A stretch of 64,000 bases of DNA from Isosphaeraceae bacterium (lineage in GTDB: Bacteria > Planctomycetota > Planctomycetia > Isosphaerales > Isosphaeraceae). The stretch covers positions 1-64,000 of the forward strand of contig JARLIH010000072.1 in assembly GCA_031291845.1 (NCBI GenBank), given 5' to 3'. A model generated the notes under the pieces. The model saw only the letters and a list, made by a program, of their open reading frames with translations, was not told where the DNA came from and did not search any database. The position numbers were made by a program, and so were the translations under genes. Below, piece by piece: positions 8,232-17,078 of the stretch (position 1 is the stretch's first letter; each line of letters starts with the position of its first letter).

Positions 8232-9041
8232 ATGTTCATCCGGATCGGGTACGAGTTCGTCTTCCAGGTGGAAACTCCGTCTCTGATGCTGATGATGCTC
8301 GCGCTTCATCCCGATCGCGAGTACACCGTGCGCGAGCATGCCGGGATGATTGTGGAGCCATACGCCCCGGTCGAAGAATTTGCCGACAGCTTCGGCAACC
8401 GCTGCCGGCGAATCTTCGCGCAGGCGGGGCGACTGCGGCTCTGGGATGACATGGTCGTCGAGGATTCCGGTCAGGCTGACCCGGTCGTCCCGTGGGTCAT
8501 ACAGCACCCCGCACAGGAGTTGCCCCCGGAGACGCTGGTTTACTTGCTCGGTAGCCGCTATTGCGAGGTGGATCGGCTTTCGGACATCGCCTGGAGTCTG
8601 TTCGCAGGAACACCACTGGGTTGGGGGCGGGTACAGGCCGTCTGTGACTGGGTGCATCACAATGTGCGGTTCGATCACCAGTCCGCCCGCCCGACCAAGA
8701 CGGCCTATGAGGTTTTCGTCGAGCGGACCGGCGTCTGCCGCGACTTCGCGCACCTGGCGCTGACGTTGTGCCGTTGCCTCTGCATCCCGGCCCGGTATGC
8801 GACCGGCTATCTCGGTGATATTGGCGTGCCGCCACAATCATGCCCGATGGACTTCAGCGGCTGGTTTGAGGTCTACCTCGGCGGCCGGTGGCACACGTTC
8901 GACGCCCGGCACAACGTCCCCCGGATCGGCCGCGTCCTGATGGCGCGGGGGCGCGACGCAGTCGACGTGGCCATGACAACCTCGTTCGGGAAAAACACGT
9001 TGGAGAGCTTCCGGGTCTGGACCGATGAGGTGATCCGGTAG
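8232..9041 (+). CDS. transglutaminase-like cysteine protease-family protein
   Basis: 269 residues with an N-terminal beta-sandwich region and a transglutaminase-like core. The nucleophile motif GVCRDFAH puts Cys at residue 169, and the aspartate motif is WHTFDARHN near 220-227. At the place where the core usually has His (HxWxEVY) this protein has MDFSGWFEVY, with Ser at 209, so the triad may be non-canonical. No signal peptide is seen, so it is probably cytoplasmic. It ends just before the convergent TIGR03009 gene. Members of this group are predicted peptidases or amide-bond enzymes of unknown substrate. Confidence 0.88.
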   Translation: MFIRIGYEFVFQVETPSLMLMMLALHPDREYTVREHAGMIVEPYAPVEEFADSFGNRCRRIFAQAGRLRLWDDMVVEDSGQADPVVPWVIQHPAQELPPETLVYLLGSRYCEVDRLSDIAWSLFAGTPLGWGRVQAVCDWVHHNVRFDHQSARPTKTAYEVFVERTGVCRDFAHLALTLCRCLCIPARYATGYLGDIGVPPQSCPMDFSGWFEVYLGGRWHTFDARHNVPRIGRVLMARGRDAVDVAMTTSFGKNTLESFRVWTDEVIR

Positions 9042-9082
9042 AGCGACTGTTACACGGCTTGCGCAGGCCCAGCGCACAACGC

Positions 9083-9901
9083 TTACTTACGTTCTTGGGC
9101 GGGCAGCCGCGCGCCTCTCCGGTTCGCCGGCGGCGCTTGCGGAGCGACCGGGTTTTCCACCACCTTCCAGCCGGGACGCCTCTGCCCCTTAAACGTCCCG
9201 GGATCGAACGGCTTGTTTTCGTTGATCAGCGTGAATGTGTATTCTTTGGTGTCCTGCTCATTGGGGGCGAACAGCACGAGTTTGTCGGGAAGAAAGCTCA
9301 CCTTGTTGAGCCAGATAAAAGCCTTGCTGAACGACTCCTGGTCGGTTTCGAGGCGCGGCATGACCCCGATCAGATAGACATCCTTGTTCTCATCAACGAG
9401 CGACAGGTCGTAGCGCGCCGTCAGCTCTGCGGCTCGCGTGTTGAAGAGGAACGGCAACGGCCCTTCGTCGAGGGCGCGTTTGCGCTGGTCTTTCGCGAGC
9501 GGGAACACGAAAATCTGCTGCGTCTCATACGCGTACTGCAATACATGGCTTCCAGTGCAGATGATCTCCTCGTGAGGAACGAGCGTGGGAGGCTTTTTCT
9601 GCTTGTCGACCTTCTTCAGCTCGAGGTAGGCCAGACTGGGGCTCTGCAGGGAGGCCCTTCCCCGGTACTCGGTATTCCCCCAGACTTTCGAGACGTCCAG
9701 GCGCACGAACCGAGCATCGATGGTCATCCTCCCCATGCTCTGCTTCTCCCAGGCACGGAGGATCGCATCCATCTGCTGGCGTTTCTTCGCCTCGGTGGCC
9801 ACCGGTCGCGAGAGCGGCGATGTGGTCACCTGGCCAGGCACGACTGGCACGGCACCAAGGACGAGGGTCAAGACAATCAGACCATCCCGACAGCATCGCA
9901 T
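9083..9901 (-). CDS. TIGR03009 family exported protein
   Basis: 272 residues from ATG 9901; 13 more codons are open upstream. The N-terminus is a signal peptide (GLIVLTLVLGAVPVVPG). The body carries the planctomycete TIGR03009 pattern: ILRAWEKQSMGRMTIDARF, RGRASLQSPSLAYLELKK, ICTGSHVLQYAYETQQIFVFPL and FLFNTRAAELTARYDLSL. The fold resembles periplasmic lipoprotein-carrier proteins (LolA-like), but no function is established. It converges on the transglutaminase-like gene and is divergent from the next exported protein. Confidence 0.88.
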   Translation of the reverse strand: MRCCRDGLIVLTLVLGAVPVVPGQVTTSPLSRPVATEAKKRQQMDAILRAWEKQSMGRMTIDARFVRLDVSKVWGNTEYRGRASLQSPSLAYLELKKVDKQKKPPTLVPHEEIICTGSHVLQYAYETQQIFVFPLAKDQRKRALDEGPLPFLFNTRAAELTARYDLSLVDENKDVYLIGVMPRLETDQESFSKAFIWLNKVSFLPDKLVLFAPNEQDTKEYTFTLINENKPFDPGTFKGQRRPGWKVVENPVAPQAPPANRRGARLPAQERK

Positions 9902-10244
9902 GGACAACCTCTTCCTTGTGTTGGCCAGCCGACGGTCCACCTTGGGCGGGCACTATTCTCCAATAGATGCGAATGTGACGCGCGCGGAGCGTATCATAAG
10001 CAGTACATGACGACCAGAGCGACTTTCGCCGGCAGTGGCCGGTCGTGCATCAACGGCCGGCCATTTCTGTGGAAGCGCGGTGGGACGTGCCTACCCTACA
10101 TTCTGCCGAACAGCCTTTTCCGTGTACCCCCGCAGTCACCCGTCACCGCGCAAGCGAGGCGCGTATCTGGACCGCCCGCGGAAAGCCGGGTAGAGTCAAC
10201 ACCCGTCCTGAGTACCGATCGCGCCGCCGGCAAGGAGATAACTC
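9902..10244. other. divergent intergenic region
   Basis: This lies between the TIGR03009 gene and the exported protein at 10245 and should hold both promoters, though no clear -35/-10 pair stands out. The last 15 bases contain a strong AAGGAGATAACTC ribosome-binding site for the plus-strand gene. Confidence 0.45.
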
Positions 10245-11360
10245 ATGCCAATGCTCCGACTCGGGCTCACGATGCACTTCCCAACCGTGATCGTGGCTTC
10301 GATCAGCATCACATGGCCTTTGTTCGTAACCGGGTCCGCTCTGGGCCAAGACCGTGATACGAACCGCACTCTAGCACCGGCCGTTCCGGGAGTCGACGGA
10401 GCGCGTGAAGCCATGCGGCGTGAGGTTGAAGCCAGGGCCAGAGAGACCAGCGCCACGTTCGCGCGGCTCAAGGCCATTCCCGTTCCCGCGCCAGTACCTC
10501 AGCCTCAGCTCCAAGTCTTCGCGAGACCCCAGCCAGCCTTTCCGGCGGCTCGACCCGTGGTGATCGAAGAGGTTGAGTGGGCCACAGACGCAGACGACGA
10601 CGAACCCGCGCAGCCCGTTGTTGTTTACACCGACCAGGCCTTCGACCTGTATGCCTTTGGCAGGGCCGACGGCGCTCTGGCCTGGCAGCTCCGCCTGGCC
10701 ACGCAGCTCGAACAAGAAGTTGAACGAGTCGCCGTGGAACGACAACTCACGCCCGCACAAAAGGAAAAACTTCGACTGGCAGGCAAGGGCGACATCAAAC
10801 GGCACGTCGACTGGATCGACGCCAAACGCAAGCAGTTTGAGACAGTTCGGAGGGACAGGCTCAAGGGCAGGGAGCTGCTGATCGAGCTACGAACGGTCGC
10901 CGGCAGCCGGTTTCAACCATGGATGGAAAGCTCGTTCTACGACAAGGTGCTCAAGAAAATCGAGCAGGACTGCAAGGCTGCCGACGACGATCCTGAGGCC
11001 TACAAACCCTTGCCCGGGAGCAAGCTCGACCTGCGCAAGGCTATGGAGCAGGCCAATGTCATCGTGCTCGCAAGCGATTTGAAGCTCCAGAGCCAGAGCG
11101 GCATCCCGAGCTTTTCCATTTGGTGCGCAACCGCCACCGTGACGCGCAGTCTCAGGGGAACCGTGGCGAACGGGCCCCTCTCGCTGAGCTCGATTCCGGT
11201 CTCACCCCCCGAGTCACTTCCCCCTCGAGGCGGAAGCACGGAATACCTTTTGTTCATCGATCGAAGCGAGGGCAACGGGATCAGCCTCCATCGGGTGATC
11301 AAAATGCTGCGGTCCACCGACGAGAACAGACGCTTCGTCGGGGAGCTCCTGAACCGGTAG
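10245..11360 (+). CDS. exported protein of unknown function
   Basis: 371 residues behind AAGGAGATAACTC. Residues about 10-34 form a signal peptide (VIVASISITWPLFVTGSALGQ). A proline-rich linker leads to an alpha-helical middle (DLYAFGRADGALAWQLRLA ... KDIKRHVDWIDAKRKQFE is the general pattern). A C-terminal domain begins near residue 270 (RKAMEQANVIVLASDLKL) and ends with a GGSTEYLLFIDRSEG stretch. The C-terminal pattern resembles a family of secreted planctomycete proteins, but I cannot assign a function. Length and composition look intact. Confidence 0.75.
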   Translation: MPMLRLGLTMHFPTVIVASISITWPLFVTGSALGQDRDTNRTLAPAVPGVDGAREAMRREVEARARETSATFARLKAIPVPAPVPQPQLQVFARPQPAFPAARPVVIEEVEWATDADDDEPAQPVVVYTDQAFDLYAFGRADGALAWQLRLATQLEQEVERVAVERQLTPAQKEKLRLAGKGDIKRHVDWIDAKRKQFETVRRDRLKGRELLIELRTVAGSRFQPWMESSFYDKVLKKIEQDCKAADDDPEAYKPLPGSKLDLRKAMEQANVIVLASDLKLQSQSGIPSFSIWCATATVTRSLRGTVANGPLSLSSIPVSPPESLPPRGGSTEYLLFIDRSEGNGISLHRVIKMLRSTDENRRFVGELLNR

Positions 11361-11470
11361 CGTTGCCCACCCGAGGAACCGAATCAGGATGATGGTTGTC
11401 GATCTTCACGGGTCGTGGCGAAGCGCTTTGTCAAAAGCGACCGACGCCGTGCAACCACGACTCGAATGCC

Positions 11471-11932
11471 TCAAATCCCCTCCGGCCAGCGGCGGGTCTC
11501 CACGAGTGATTCGCCCGTTTCGAGCAGACTCTTGAGGCTCGCGAGGATGTGCGGCCAGCCGTTCGATACTCCTTCGATGAGCTTGGAGCCGGGTTTCTCG
11601 ATCTCGTGGATGATGGTGAGCTTGACCGACTCGCCCAGTTTTTCCAGCTCGCAGGTCATGCGCGAATCGCCTTCCTCGCGCAACTCGGGCTTGAATTCCT
11701 TGCGCCACGACAGGACGAACCGGCGGCCTGGCTCGATCTCGAGAACCTCGCCGCTGTCGCCGACGCGCCCGTCCGGAATCATCAGTTTCCAGGACGCGCC
11801 GGGCGTCCATTCGCAGTCCTGCCATACTTCGTACCAATACTGGCGCGTGAACTCCGGGTCGATCAGCGCTTGCCACAGCTTCTCCGGCGTCGTGCGGATG
11901 TAAGTGACGTAGACGAATCGCGAATCAGCCAT
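11471..11932 (-). CDS. SRPBCC / AHSA1-like protein
   Basis: 153 residues from ATG 11932, with AAGGAG six bases upstream. It is a START/Bet v1-like helix-grip domain of the AHSA1 (activator of Hsp90 ATPase homologue) group: YVTYIRTTPEKLWQALIDPEF, WYEVWQDCEWTPGASW, and GWPHILASLKSLLETG at the C-terminus. These small cytoplasmic proteins bind hydrophobic ligands, but their physiological role is mostly unknown. Its start overlaps the 3' end of the ArsR gene by eight bases, so the two are translationally coupled. This ArsR-SRPBCC pairing is widespread in bacteria. Expression should be controlled by the promoter in front of arsR. Confidence 0.92.
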   Translation of the reverse strand: MADSRFVYVTYIRTTPEKLWQALIDPEFTRQYWYEVWQDCEWTPGASWKLMIPDGRVGDSGEVLEIEPGRRFVLSWRKEFKPELREEGDSRMTCELEKLGESVKLTIIHEIEKPGSKLIEGVSNGWPHILASLKSLLETGESLVETRRWPEGI

Positions 11933-12254
11933 CGGATTCTCCTTCCAGCTTCTTCTTGAGTTCGGCGAGCGCACGCAAACGCCCCCGCTCGAATTTGCCG
12001 ATCCAGCGCTCGGCGATCTCGTGGATCGGCACCGGGTTGAGATAGTGCAACTTCTCGCGACCGTGCCGGATCGTAACGACGAGCGATGCTTCTTCCAGCA
12101 CCTTGAGATGCTTCGTCACGGCCTGGCGACTCATGTCCAGGTGTTCGCAAAGCTGACCTAGAGTTTGCCCGTTCTCGGCGTGCAAACGGTCAAGTAGCAA
12201 TCGGCGGCCAGGGTCGGCCAGTGCTTTGAACACCTTGTCGACGTCGGCATCCAT
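11925..12254 (-). CDS. ArsR-family winged-helix repressor
   Basis: 109 residues if translation begins at ATG 12254; an in-frame ATG at 12269 lies inside the promoter and is unlikely. Sequence: DVDKVFKALADPGRRLLLDR, then the recognition helix region LCEHLDMSRQAVTKHLKVLE and wing GREKLHYLNPVP. No metal-binding cysteine motif is visible, so it belongs to the non-metal ArsR group that accompanies SRPBCC proteins. The -10 element ends about six bases before the ATG, so the mRNA is predicted to be leaderless. It probably represses its own operon through the palindrome between -35 and -10. Confidence 0.93.
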   Translation of the reverse strand: MDADVDKVFKALADPGRRLLLDRLHAENGQTLGQLCEHLDMSRQAVTKHLKVLEEASLVVTIRHGREKLHYLNPVPIHEIAERWIGKFERGRLRALAELKKKLEGESDG

Positions 12255-12258
12255 CGCT

Positions 12259-12288
12259 CTATTATGCAACCGTTCGGTTGCATGTCAA
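12259..12288 (-). promoter_or_regulatory. arsR promoter with operator in the spacer
   Basis: On the minus strand a perfect TTGACA (12283-12288) is followed by CATAAT (12261-12266; spacer 16) or TAATAG (12259-12264; spacer 18). The spacer is filled by an inverted repeat at 12264-12283, ATGCAACCG / CGGTTGCAT with a two-base centre. A bound dimer would block polymerase directly. The predicted transcript start falls at or within a base or two of ATG 12254, hence a leaderless mRNA. Confidence 0.85.
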
Positions 12289-12536
12289 GCATGGCTGGCG
12301 GTCTGGAGGCGCGAAACCCCTCGTGCGTTGGCAAAACGGGCGGTGTCACAGCACAATCACAGCAAGTCGGGCACGAACGGATCCGTAACGGCTCGACGTC
12401 TGACCAGCGTGTTGGACGATCTCATAGCCAAGGCGATGATGGCCGGTTATTCTCGATCTGGTGTATGGAGGGCCGCGGGAGCGCCATTGCGTATGCCGGG
12501 GCGACTGGAAACGTTTCTTGCAGACGGAGGGCTGAG

Positions 12537-12959
12537 ATGACCATCTCTTCGAGGACACCCGACGGCCAGCCCAACCACTGTTCAGTGTGTGGCTTTGACC
12601 TTGAGATCGATCCGTCGTTGCCGTCTAACGATGCCCCGTGTCCCCGTTGCGGCCATCTGCTCTGGTTCACCTGGGAAGACATCGGCGATGCCCAGGTCAT
12701 CAAACTCTCGGGTAATTTGCTCGATGCCGCATTGGTGGGCCCGCTTTTTGCTTCCCTGGAACGGCGGCCGGGCGGGTGCTTTGTGTTTGATTTCGCTGAC
12801 GCGCAATACGTCGCCAGTCAGATTCTCGGCAAGCTGATCGACCTGAAAAGAAAAGTACAACTGACCCACGGGAAGCTGCAACTTCAGAACCTGCACCCGG
12901 ATTTGCGAGAGATTTTTCGAATGACCCGCCTAGACCAGGTGTTTGACATCGAGCACTGA
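12537..12959 (+). CDS. zinc-ribbon STAS-domain protein (anti-sigma antagonist-like)
   Basis: 140 residues behind GGAGGGCTGAG. Residues about 14-41 hold two Cys pairs (CSVC and CPRC) that form a zinc ribbon, then WFTWEDIGDAQVIKLSG leads into a STAS domain: GGCFVFDFADAQYVASQILGKL, LQNLHPDLREIFRMTRLDQVF. STAS proteins act as anti-anti-sigma factors that are switched by Ser/Thr phosphorylation. Here a serine lies at SQILGKL, near the usual switch position. The ribbon-STAS fusion is compact and could sense metal or redox state. No anti-sigma kinase is adjacent, so its partner must be elsewhere. Confidence 0.85.
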   Translation: MTISSRTPDGQPNHCSVCGFDLEIDPSLPSNDAPCPRCGHLLWFTWEDIGDAQVIKLSGNLLDAALVGPLFASLERRPGGCFVFDFADAQYVASQILGKLIDLKRKVQLTHGKLQLQNLHPDLREIFRMTRLDQVFDIEH

Positions 12960-12989
12960 GATACCGATTCCTTCAGGTGGACAACCGTT

Positions 12990-14051
12990 TCACTCACGCA
13001 GTTCGCACGGCACCAGCTTCGCGGGGTCCAGGACCACGTGCTTGATCCGCCGGCGTTTCCACGTATAGACCACGTGGACCCGGTCATCGGCGCCCTGGAT
13101 CACGGCAGGGTAGGAAAATTCCCCGGGCTCGGTCTCGAGCACCGGTCCGGCTTTCCACGCCTTGCCATCCTCCGAGAGCGCAACGTTTAGCGGGCTCCGG
13201 CCCCGGCGCGTGTGGTTGTAGACTAAAAGCGCCCGGCCGTCCTTCAGGGTGACCGCGTCGGTCCCGCTGTTGGGGTTGGGCAGGCCCGTCGCCGTCAGCG
13301 GCCCCCAGGTCGCACCGCCGTCCTCGGACCACGACTCGACGATGCGTCCCTGCTGGCTGCGGCAGAGGATCTGGAGGCGGTTCCCGGGGTGGAAGAGGAC
13401 GGATGGCTGGATGACGCCGAACGTGGTCCCGTCAGCCGCAGGCGCGGTTTTCGTCCACGTTGCGCCGGCGTCGGTCGTGCGCTCGAGGTGGACGCGCCAG
13501 CCGTCGTCCTCGGTGCTGGAGGGGCAAAGGAGCGCGCCGTCCGGAAGTCGGACAGGCTTGTTCTTGATCGGACCGAGGATGCCATCGGGCAGCCGCTTCG
13601 GCGGCGACCACGAGCGTCCGCTGTCCGCCGAGTTCATCAGCAATCCCCACCAGGCCTTGGGCGACGGTCCGACCTTGTAGAAGAGCTGCAGGGGACCATT
13701 CTCGGTCTGGAACAGGACCGGGTTCCAGCAAGGAAAGCGCTGGCCGCCTTCTTGCCGGCCTTCGGCCACTTCAACCGGTCGCGACCAGCCCTGAGCATCG
13801 CGGCGAGCAACCCAGATGCCGACGTCAGGTTTACCTTCGTCGGTCCCCCCGAACCAGGCGGCGACGAGCCCACCAGGCGTCTCGGCGATCGTCGAGGCAT
13901 GACACGAGGCGAACGGGGCCTCCGTAAAGACGAACTCGGCCTTGATTAGGGCGCTTGTACCTTCACTCTCAGCAGGGGCCGCCCCCATGATCGCGCCGGC
14001 GACCACAAGGGCCAGCGCTCGGAGCGTTCGCGTCGTGTGTAACGTCGCCAT
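12990..14051 (-). CDS. exported sialidase-like (BNR repeat) protein
   Basis: 353 residues behind AGGAGAGG, with a signal peptide (ALALVVAGAIMGAAPA). The body is a six-bladed beta-propeller of the exo-alpha-sialidase type, with Asp-box motifs (S.DGGATW, T.DAGATW, SADSGRSW) and the FPCWNPVLFQ and RLPDGALL strands. Known relatives cleave terminal sialic acid or related sugars outside the cytoplasm; planctomycete members are mostly uncharacterised and many may be sugar hydrolases or lyases of other specificity. The gene stands convergent to the STAS gene and downstream of the small zinc-finger gene on the same strand. Confidence 0.88.
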   Translation of the reverse strand: MATLHTTRTLRALALVVAGAIMGAAPAESEGTSALIKAEFVFTEAPFASCHASTIAETPGGLVAAWFGGTDEGKPDVGIWVARRDAQGWSRPVEVAEGRQEGGQRFPCWNPVLFQTENGPLQLFYKVGPSPKAWWGLLMNSADSGRSWSPPKRLPDGILGPIKNKPVRLPDGALLCPSSTEDDGWRVHLERTTDAGATWTKTAPAADGTTFGVIQPSVLFHPGNRLQILCRSQQGRIVESWSEDGGATWGPLTATGLPNPNSGTDAVTLKDGRALLVYNHTRRGRSPLNVALSEDGKAWKAGPVLETEPGEFSYPAVIQGADDRVHVVYTWKRRRIKHVVLDPAKLVPCELRE

Positions 14052-14186
14052 CCGGAGCCTCTCCTCGCGCCTGAATTGCCGGGCTTGTGGCGTAACGACT
14101 GAGCACAGCGGGTTTGCAGGGCCGGCAAACGGGATACCCTCGTCGCGTCCGGCGGTCGACCCGGCTCCCGCGTCGTCGGCCGCGCC

Positions 14187-14471
14187 TCAGGGTTTGCCCT
14201 GGTTTGTATTCTGCTCTTCGTCGTATTCCGCCCGCAGCTTGTTGATTGCCTGTGTGTTCCGCTGTTTCTGGATGTCCACGCCCCCGTAATTGCGTTTCAT
14301 GCTCCCTGGTTTGGACGTCCGTTCGGGGCTCGCGGTCAGGAGAAATTCTCCACCGTGCTTCTGGATCTGTCGCGCGTGCGTCGTGCAGAGCCTGGTCTCG
14401 GGCACGGCCTCGACCCGCTCGGGATCGATCAACTCATCGCAAATCTCACACGGCCTGGTCTTTCCGGACAT
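14187..14471 (-). CDS. small TraR/DksA-type zinc-finger protein
   Basis: 94 residues from ATG 14471 with a strong GAGGAGG nine bases upstream; the longer open frame to 14591 has no support. The N-terminus has CEICDELIDPERVEAVPETRLC, a C4-type arrangement like the zinc finger of DksA/TraR, with the second Cys pair partly replaced (CTTHARQ). It lacks the long N-terminal coiled coil of DksA proper. The C-terminal part is basic and charged (NYGGVDIQKQRNTQAINKL). It may bind RNA polymerase or nucleic acid, but no specific function can be given. Confidence 0.75.
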   Translation of the reverse strand: MSGKTRPCEICDELIDPERVEAVPETRLCTTHARQIQKHGGEFLLTASPERTSKPGSMKRNYGGVDIQKQRNTQAINKLRAEYDEEQNTNQGKP

Positions 14472-14690
14472 GGATGTCGACCTCCTCAAGATTGCGAACC
14501 GCCGACTTCCGAGGCGCGCAAGACAAAGCCCCGGCCGTGCAAGGGTCAGCACAGCGGGGCTACCAAAGTGGAGAGACGGCTTCGGTCTCAATCCGCAGTT
14601 ATTCTGTGGGAACTCTATAAGGAACAGGCCCCGAAGTCAAGCGCTCTGATCCGAGCAGCCCGAGTCCGCCAACGCTCGGGGTTCTCCGGC

Positions 14691-15491
14691 TCACTTATCG
14701 AGCGAAAGGATCTCCACCTTCCGGAACTCCACCGGGTGGCTCTCGGCCTGGAGCGCGATGTACCCTTCGCCGATCATCACGTCCCCGTTGCGGATCAGCT
14801 TGCGGGCGTCGGCGTCCTTCTCGTCGAACTGGGGCTTCTCGTATTCGAGCACGGTCTCGCCGTTAATGATGTGCTTGATCTTACCGTTGCCGTGGACCTC
14901 GACCTCGGCCGTGACCCACTGGTCGCCGTGGTAGGTCTGGGACCGCGAATCGGTGCAATGTTGCGTGATGAGCTTGCCCCCCATCACGATGTGCGTGCCG
15001 GGCGTGCACACGTTGCCCGTGGGTCGCGTCTTCTTGCCATCGCCGCCGAGGAACTGAACCTCGACCGAGACCGGGAACTCCTGGTCCTTGCGCAGGGTCT
15101 CGGGGGCCTGGCAGTGGATCATCACGCCGCTGTTGCGGTACGCCCACCCCGGGCCGCCGGGGCACTGGTCGCCGACGAAGCGGTACTCGATGCGCAGCCG
15201 GTAGTTCGCGTACTTCTGCTGCGAGAACAGGTGCCCGAACTTACCGTCGAACTTGGGGTATCGGTCGTAGCCGACCTTCAGGATCCCGTCTTCCACGCGA
15301 AACGTGTTCGCGTAGTTCTCCCCCGCCGCGTAGCCCGTGATCTTGGGCGTCCAGCCCTCGAGGTTCTTGCCGTTGAACAGGCTGACCCATTTGCCATTGT
15401 CCTGCGCCGAGGCGTCGCGACCGCCCGGGAGCGTTGGAGCAACATTGATGAAAATCGACAACAACAGAACATACAGACACTTAATCTTCAT
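14691..15491 (-). CDS. DUF1080 (3-keto-disaccharide hydrolase) exported protein
   Basis: 266 residues from ATG 15491 behind GGGAGC. It has a signal peptide (CLYVLLLSIFINVAPTLPGG) and the DUF1080 concanavalin-like fold: WVSLFNGKNLEGWTPKITG, YRLRIEYRFVGDQ, NSGVMIHCQAPETLRKD, and GYIALQAESHPVEFRKVEIL at the end. Some members hydrolyse 3-keto-disaccharides and 3-keto-glycosides in the periplasm. It lies downstream of the DUF1552/DUF1592 pair on the same strand but 235 bases away, so it may be separately transcribed. The nearby LacI regulator fits a role in carbohydrate use. Confidence 0.93.
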   Translation of the reverse strand: MKIKCLYVLLLSIFINVAPTLPGGRDASAQDNGKWVSLFNGKNLEGWTPKITGYAAGENYANTFRVEDGILKVGYDRYPKFDGKFGHLFSQQKYANYRLRIEYRFVGDQCPGGPGWAYRNSGVMIHCQAPETLRKDQEFPVSVEVQFLGGDGKKTRPTGNVCTPGTHIVMGGKLITQHCTDSRSQTYHGDQWVTAEVEVHGNGKIKHIINGETVLEYEKPQFDEKDADARKLIRNGDVMIGEGYIALQAESHPVEFRKVEILSLDK

Positions 15492-15725
15492 GGTCGTCCG
15501 CTCCCAAGAGATGTCGACGCGGGGCTCCAGGGCGATCTCCAGCGGGCCGCCCGGTCGTGATCGTGGCTCTTGAGGATAATGATACGCCGGCTCAATGGCC
15601 AGCAAGTAACCCTCGTCGTGGCCCGGCCAGCTCGTTTTCAGAGCGTGAACCGCGCTCGACACCGCAACGGCGAGCCCCGGTAAGACACCGTCGTCGCTCG
15701 GATGCTGCGGGACCTGAGGAAGCGC

Positions 15726-17048
15726 TCAGCCGGTCAGGCCCGACAGCACTCCCTCGCCGCAATAGTCAGGGTTGCCGAACTGTTTGATCGGGTGGCCAAC
15801 CGCATGCGCGAGGGACATCCAGAGTCGGTTGTGAGGCAAGGCGGCGTATTTGAGCGACCGTCCCATGCGGAAGTCGAAACCTTTGCCGACCAGCACGAAC
15901 GGGATGTTGTCCAGCGTGTGCGAGTTCCCCTTGCCCAGCTCGTTAGTCCAGATGACCAGCGTGTTGTCGAGCAGGCTGCCGCTGCCCCCCGGCTCCGGGG
16001 TCTCGGCCAGGCGCTTGGCGAGGTAGGCGACCTGCTCGCAGTACCATTGGTTGATGCGTGTGAGCTTCTTCTGGGCGTCCACGTCCGTGTCGGGCTTGTG
16101 CGAGACGTCGTGGTGCCTGGCCTCCACGCCGAGCCAGCGCAGCGTCTCGTCACCCGCCGAGTGGGAGTATTGCAGCGTCGCCACCCGGGCGAAGTCCGCG
16201 GCGAAGCTGTTGACCAGCAGGTCGATCTGCATCTTGCTGAGCTTCGGCATGTTGTCGTCGACCGACTTCACCCCCGGCTCGAATGCGGGTGCCGGCTGGT
16301 CGGTCGTTTCGCCCTTGGCCTCCCGGAGATCTTTCTCGAACTCGCGGACGAACGTGGCGTGCTCTTCCAGCAGACGCCGGTCCTCAGCGCCAACGACCGC
16401 GCTCACGGTGCGCAGGTCTTCCTGGAGGGGGTCGAGGATGCTTTTCACATTCTCCTGGTGTTTCATGCGGCTGTAGAGCCGGGCTAACATCTGGTAGGGA
16501 TCAGTGACCGGCGCTAGCGGCTTGTTCGGCCCCGCGTAGACCATCCGCGTCCAGGTGTCAGCGCGTTCGGGCACGTTCACGCCAAACTCGAGCGAGCCGA
16601 AACGGGTGCGCGTCTCGGCGGACGCCTGGAGGAAATTCTTGATTTCTTGATCGATCGAGGGCCCGCGCGCCCACCCGGCGAAGTATTCGTCTCCCGACAT
16701 CACGTTGCCGCGAAACAGCTCGATCCCCGTGAGTAGGCAGCCGATGCCGCGCATGTGGTTGTCCCCCTCGCCGCGGACCTTGTCGCTAATGCCATTGAGG
16801 ATCAGGGTGCGGTCGCGAAACGGCTCCAGCGGCTGGAGGCTCTCCTTCAGTGTGAACTGCGATCCCTCCTGATCGGGCCAAAACGTGGTGGGGACGACGC
16901 CGTTCGGGCTGAACAGGATGACCAGGCGCTGCTTGCGGCGGGCTTGGTTGGCAAAGCCGACGCCCGGCAAGTTGAGCACAAACGGCAAAGCCGCCGCGCC
17001 CAGGCCCAGATCGCGAAGGAACCCGCGTCGGCTCTTGCTTCGGTCCAC
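15726..17048 (-). CDS. DUF1552 Tat-exported protein
   Basis: 440 residues from GTG 17048 behind GGGAGC. It begins with a twin-arginine leader ([22 protein letters not shown]). The body follows the DUF1552 pattern: [45 protein letters not shown] and [20 protein letters not shown], which has the look of the alkaline phosphatase/sulfatase superfamily. DUF1552 genes sit beside DUF1592-group cytochrome c genes all over the Planctomycetota, as here (30 bases apart), which implies they work as a pair in the periplasm. The biochemical activity has not been shown. Confidence 0.93.
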   Translation of the reverse strand: MDRSKSRRGFLRDLGLGAAALPFVLNLPGVGFANQARRKQRLVILFSPNGVVPTTFWPDQEGSQFTLKESLQPLEPFRDRTLILNGISDKVRGEGDNHMRGIGCLLTGIELFRGNVMSGDEYFAGWARGPSIDQEIKNFLQASAETRTRFGSLEFGVNVPERADTWTRMVYAGPNKPLAPVTDPYQMLARLYSRMKHQENVKSILDPLQEDLRTVSAVVGAEDRRLLEEHATFVREFEKDLREAKGETTDQPAPAFEPGVKSVDDNMPKLSKMQIDLLVNSFAADFARVATLQYSHSAGDETLRWLGVEARHHDVSHKPDTDVDAQKKLTRINQWYCEQVAYLAKRLAETPEPGGSGSLLDNTLVIWTNELGKGNSHTLDNIPFVLVGKGFDFRMGRSLKYAALPHNRLWMSLAHAVGHPIKQFGNPDYCGEGVLSGLTG

Positions 17049-17078
17049 GGCAATGCTCCCGGAGGAAGAAAGGAAAAC

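Noticed and set aside
12254-12269. Upstream ATG 12269 as start of arsR
   Set aside because: It lies within the predicted -10/operator, so it would not be in the mRNA.
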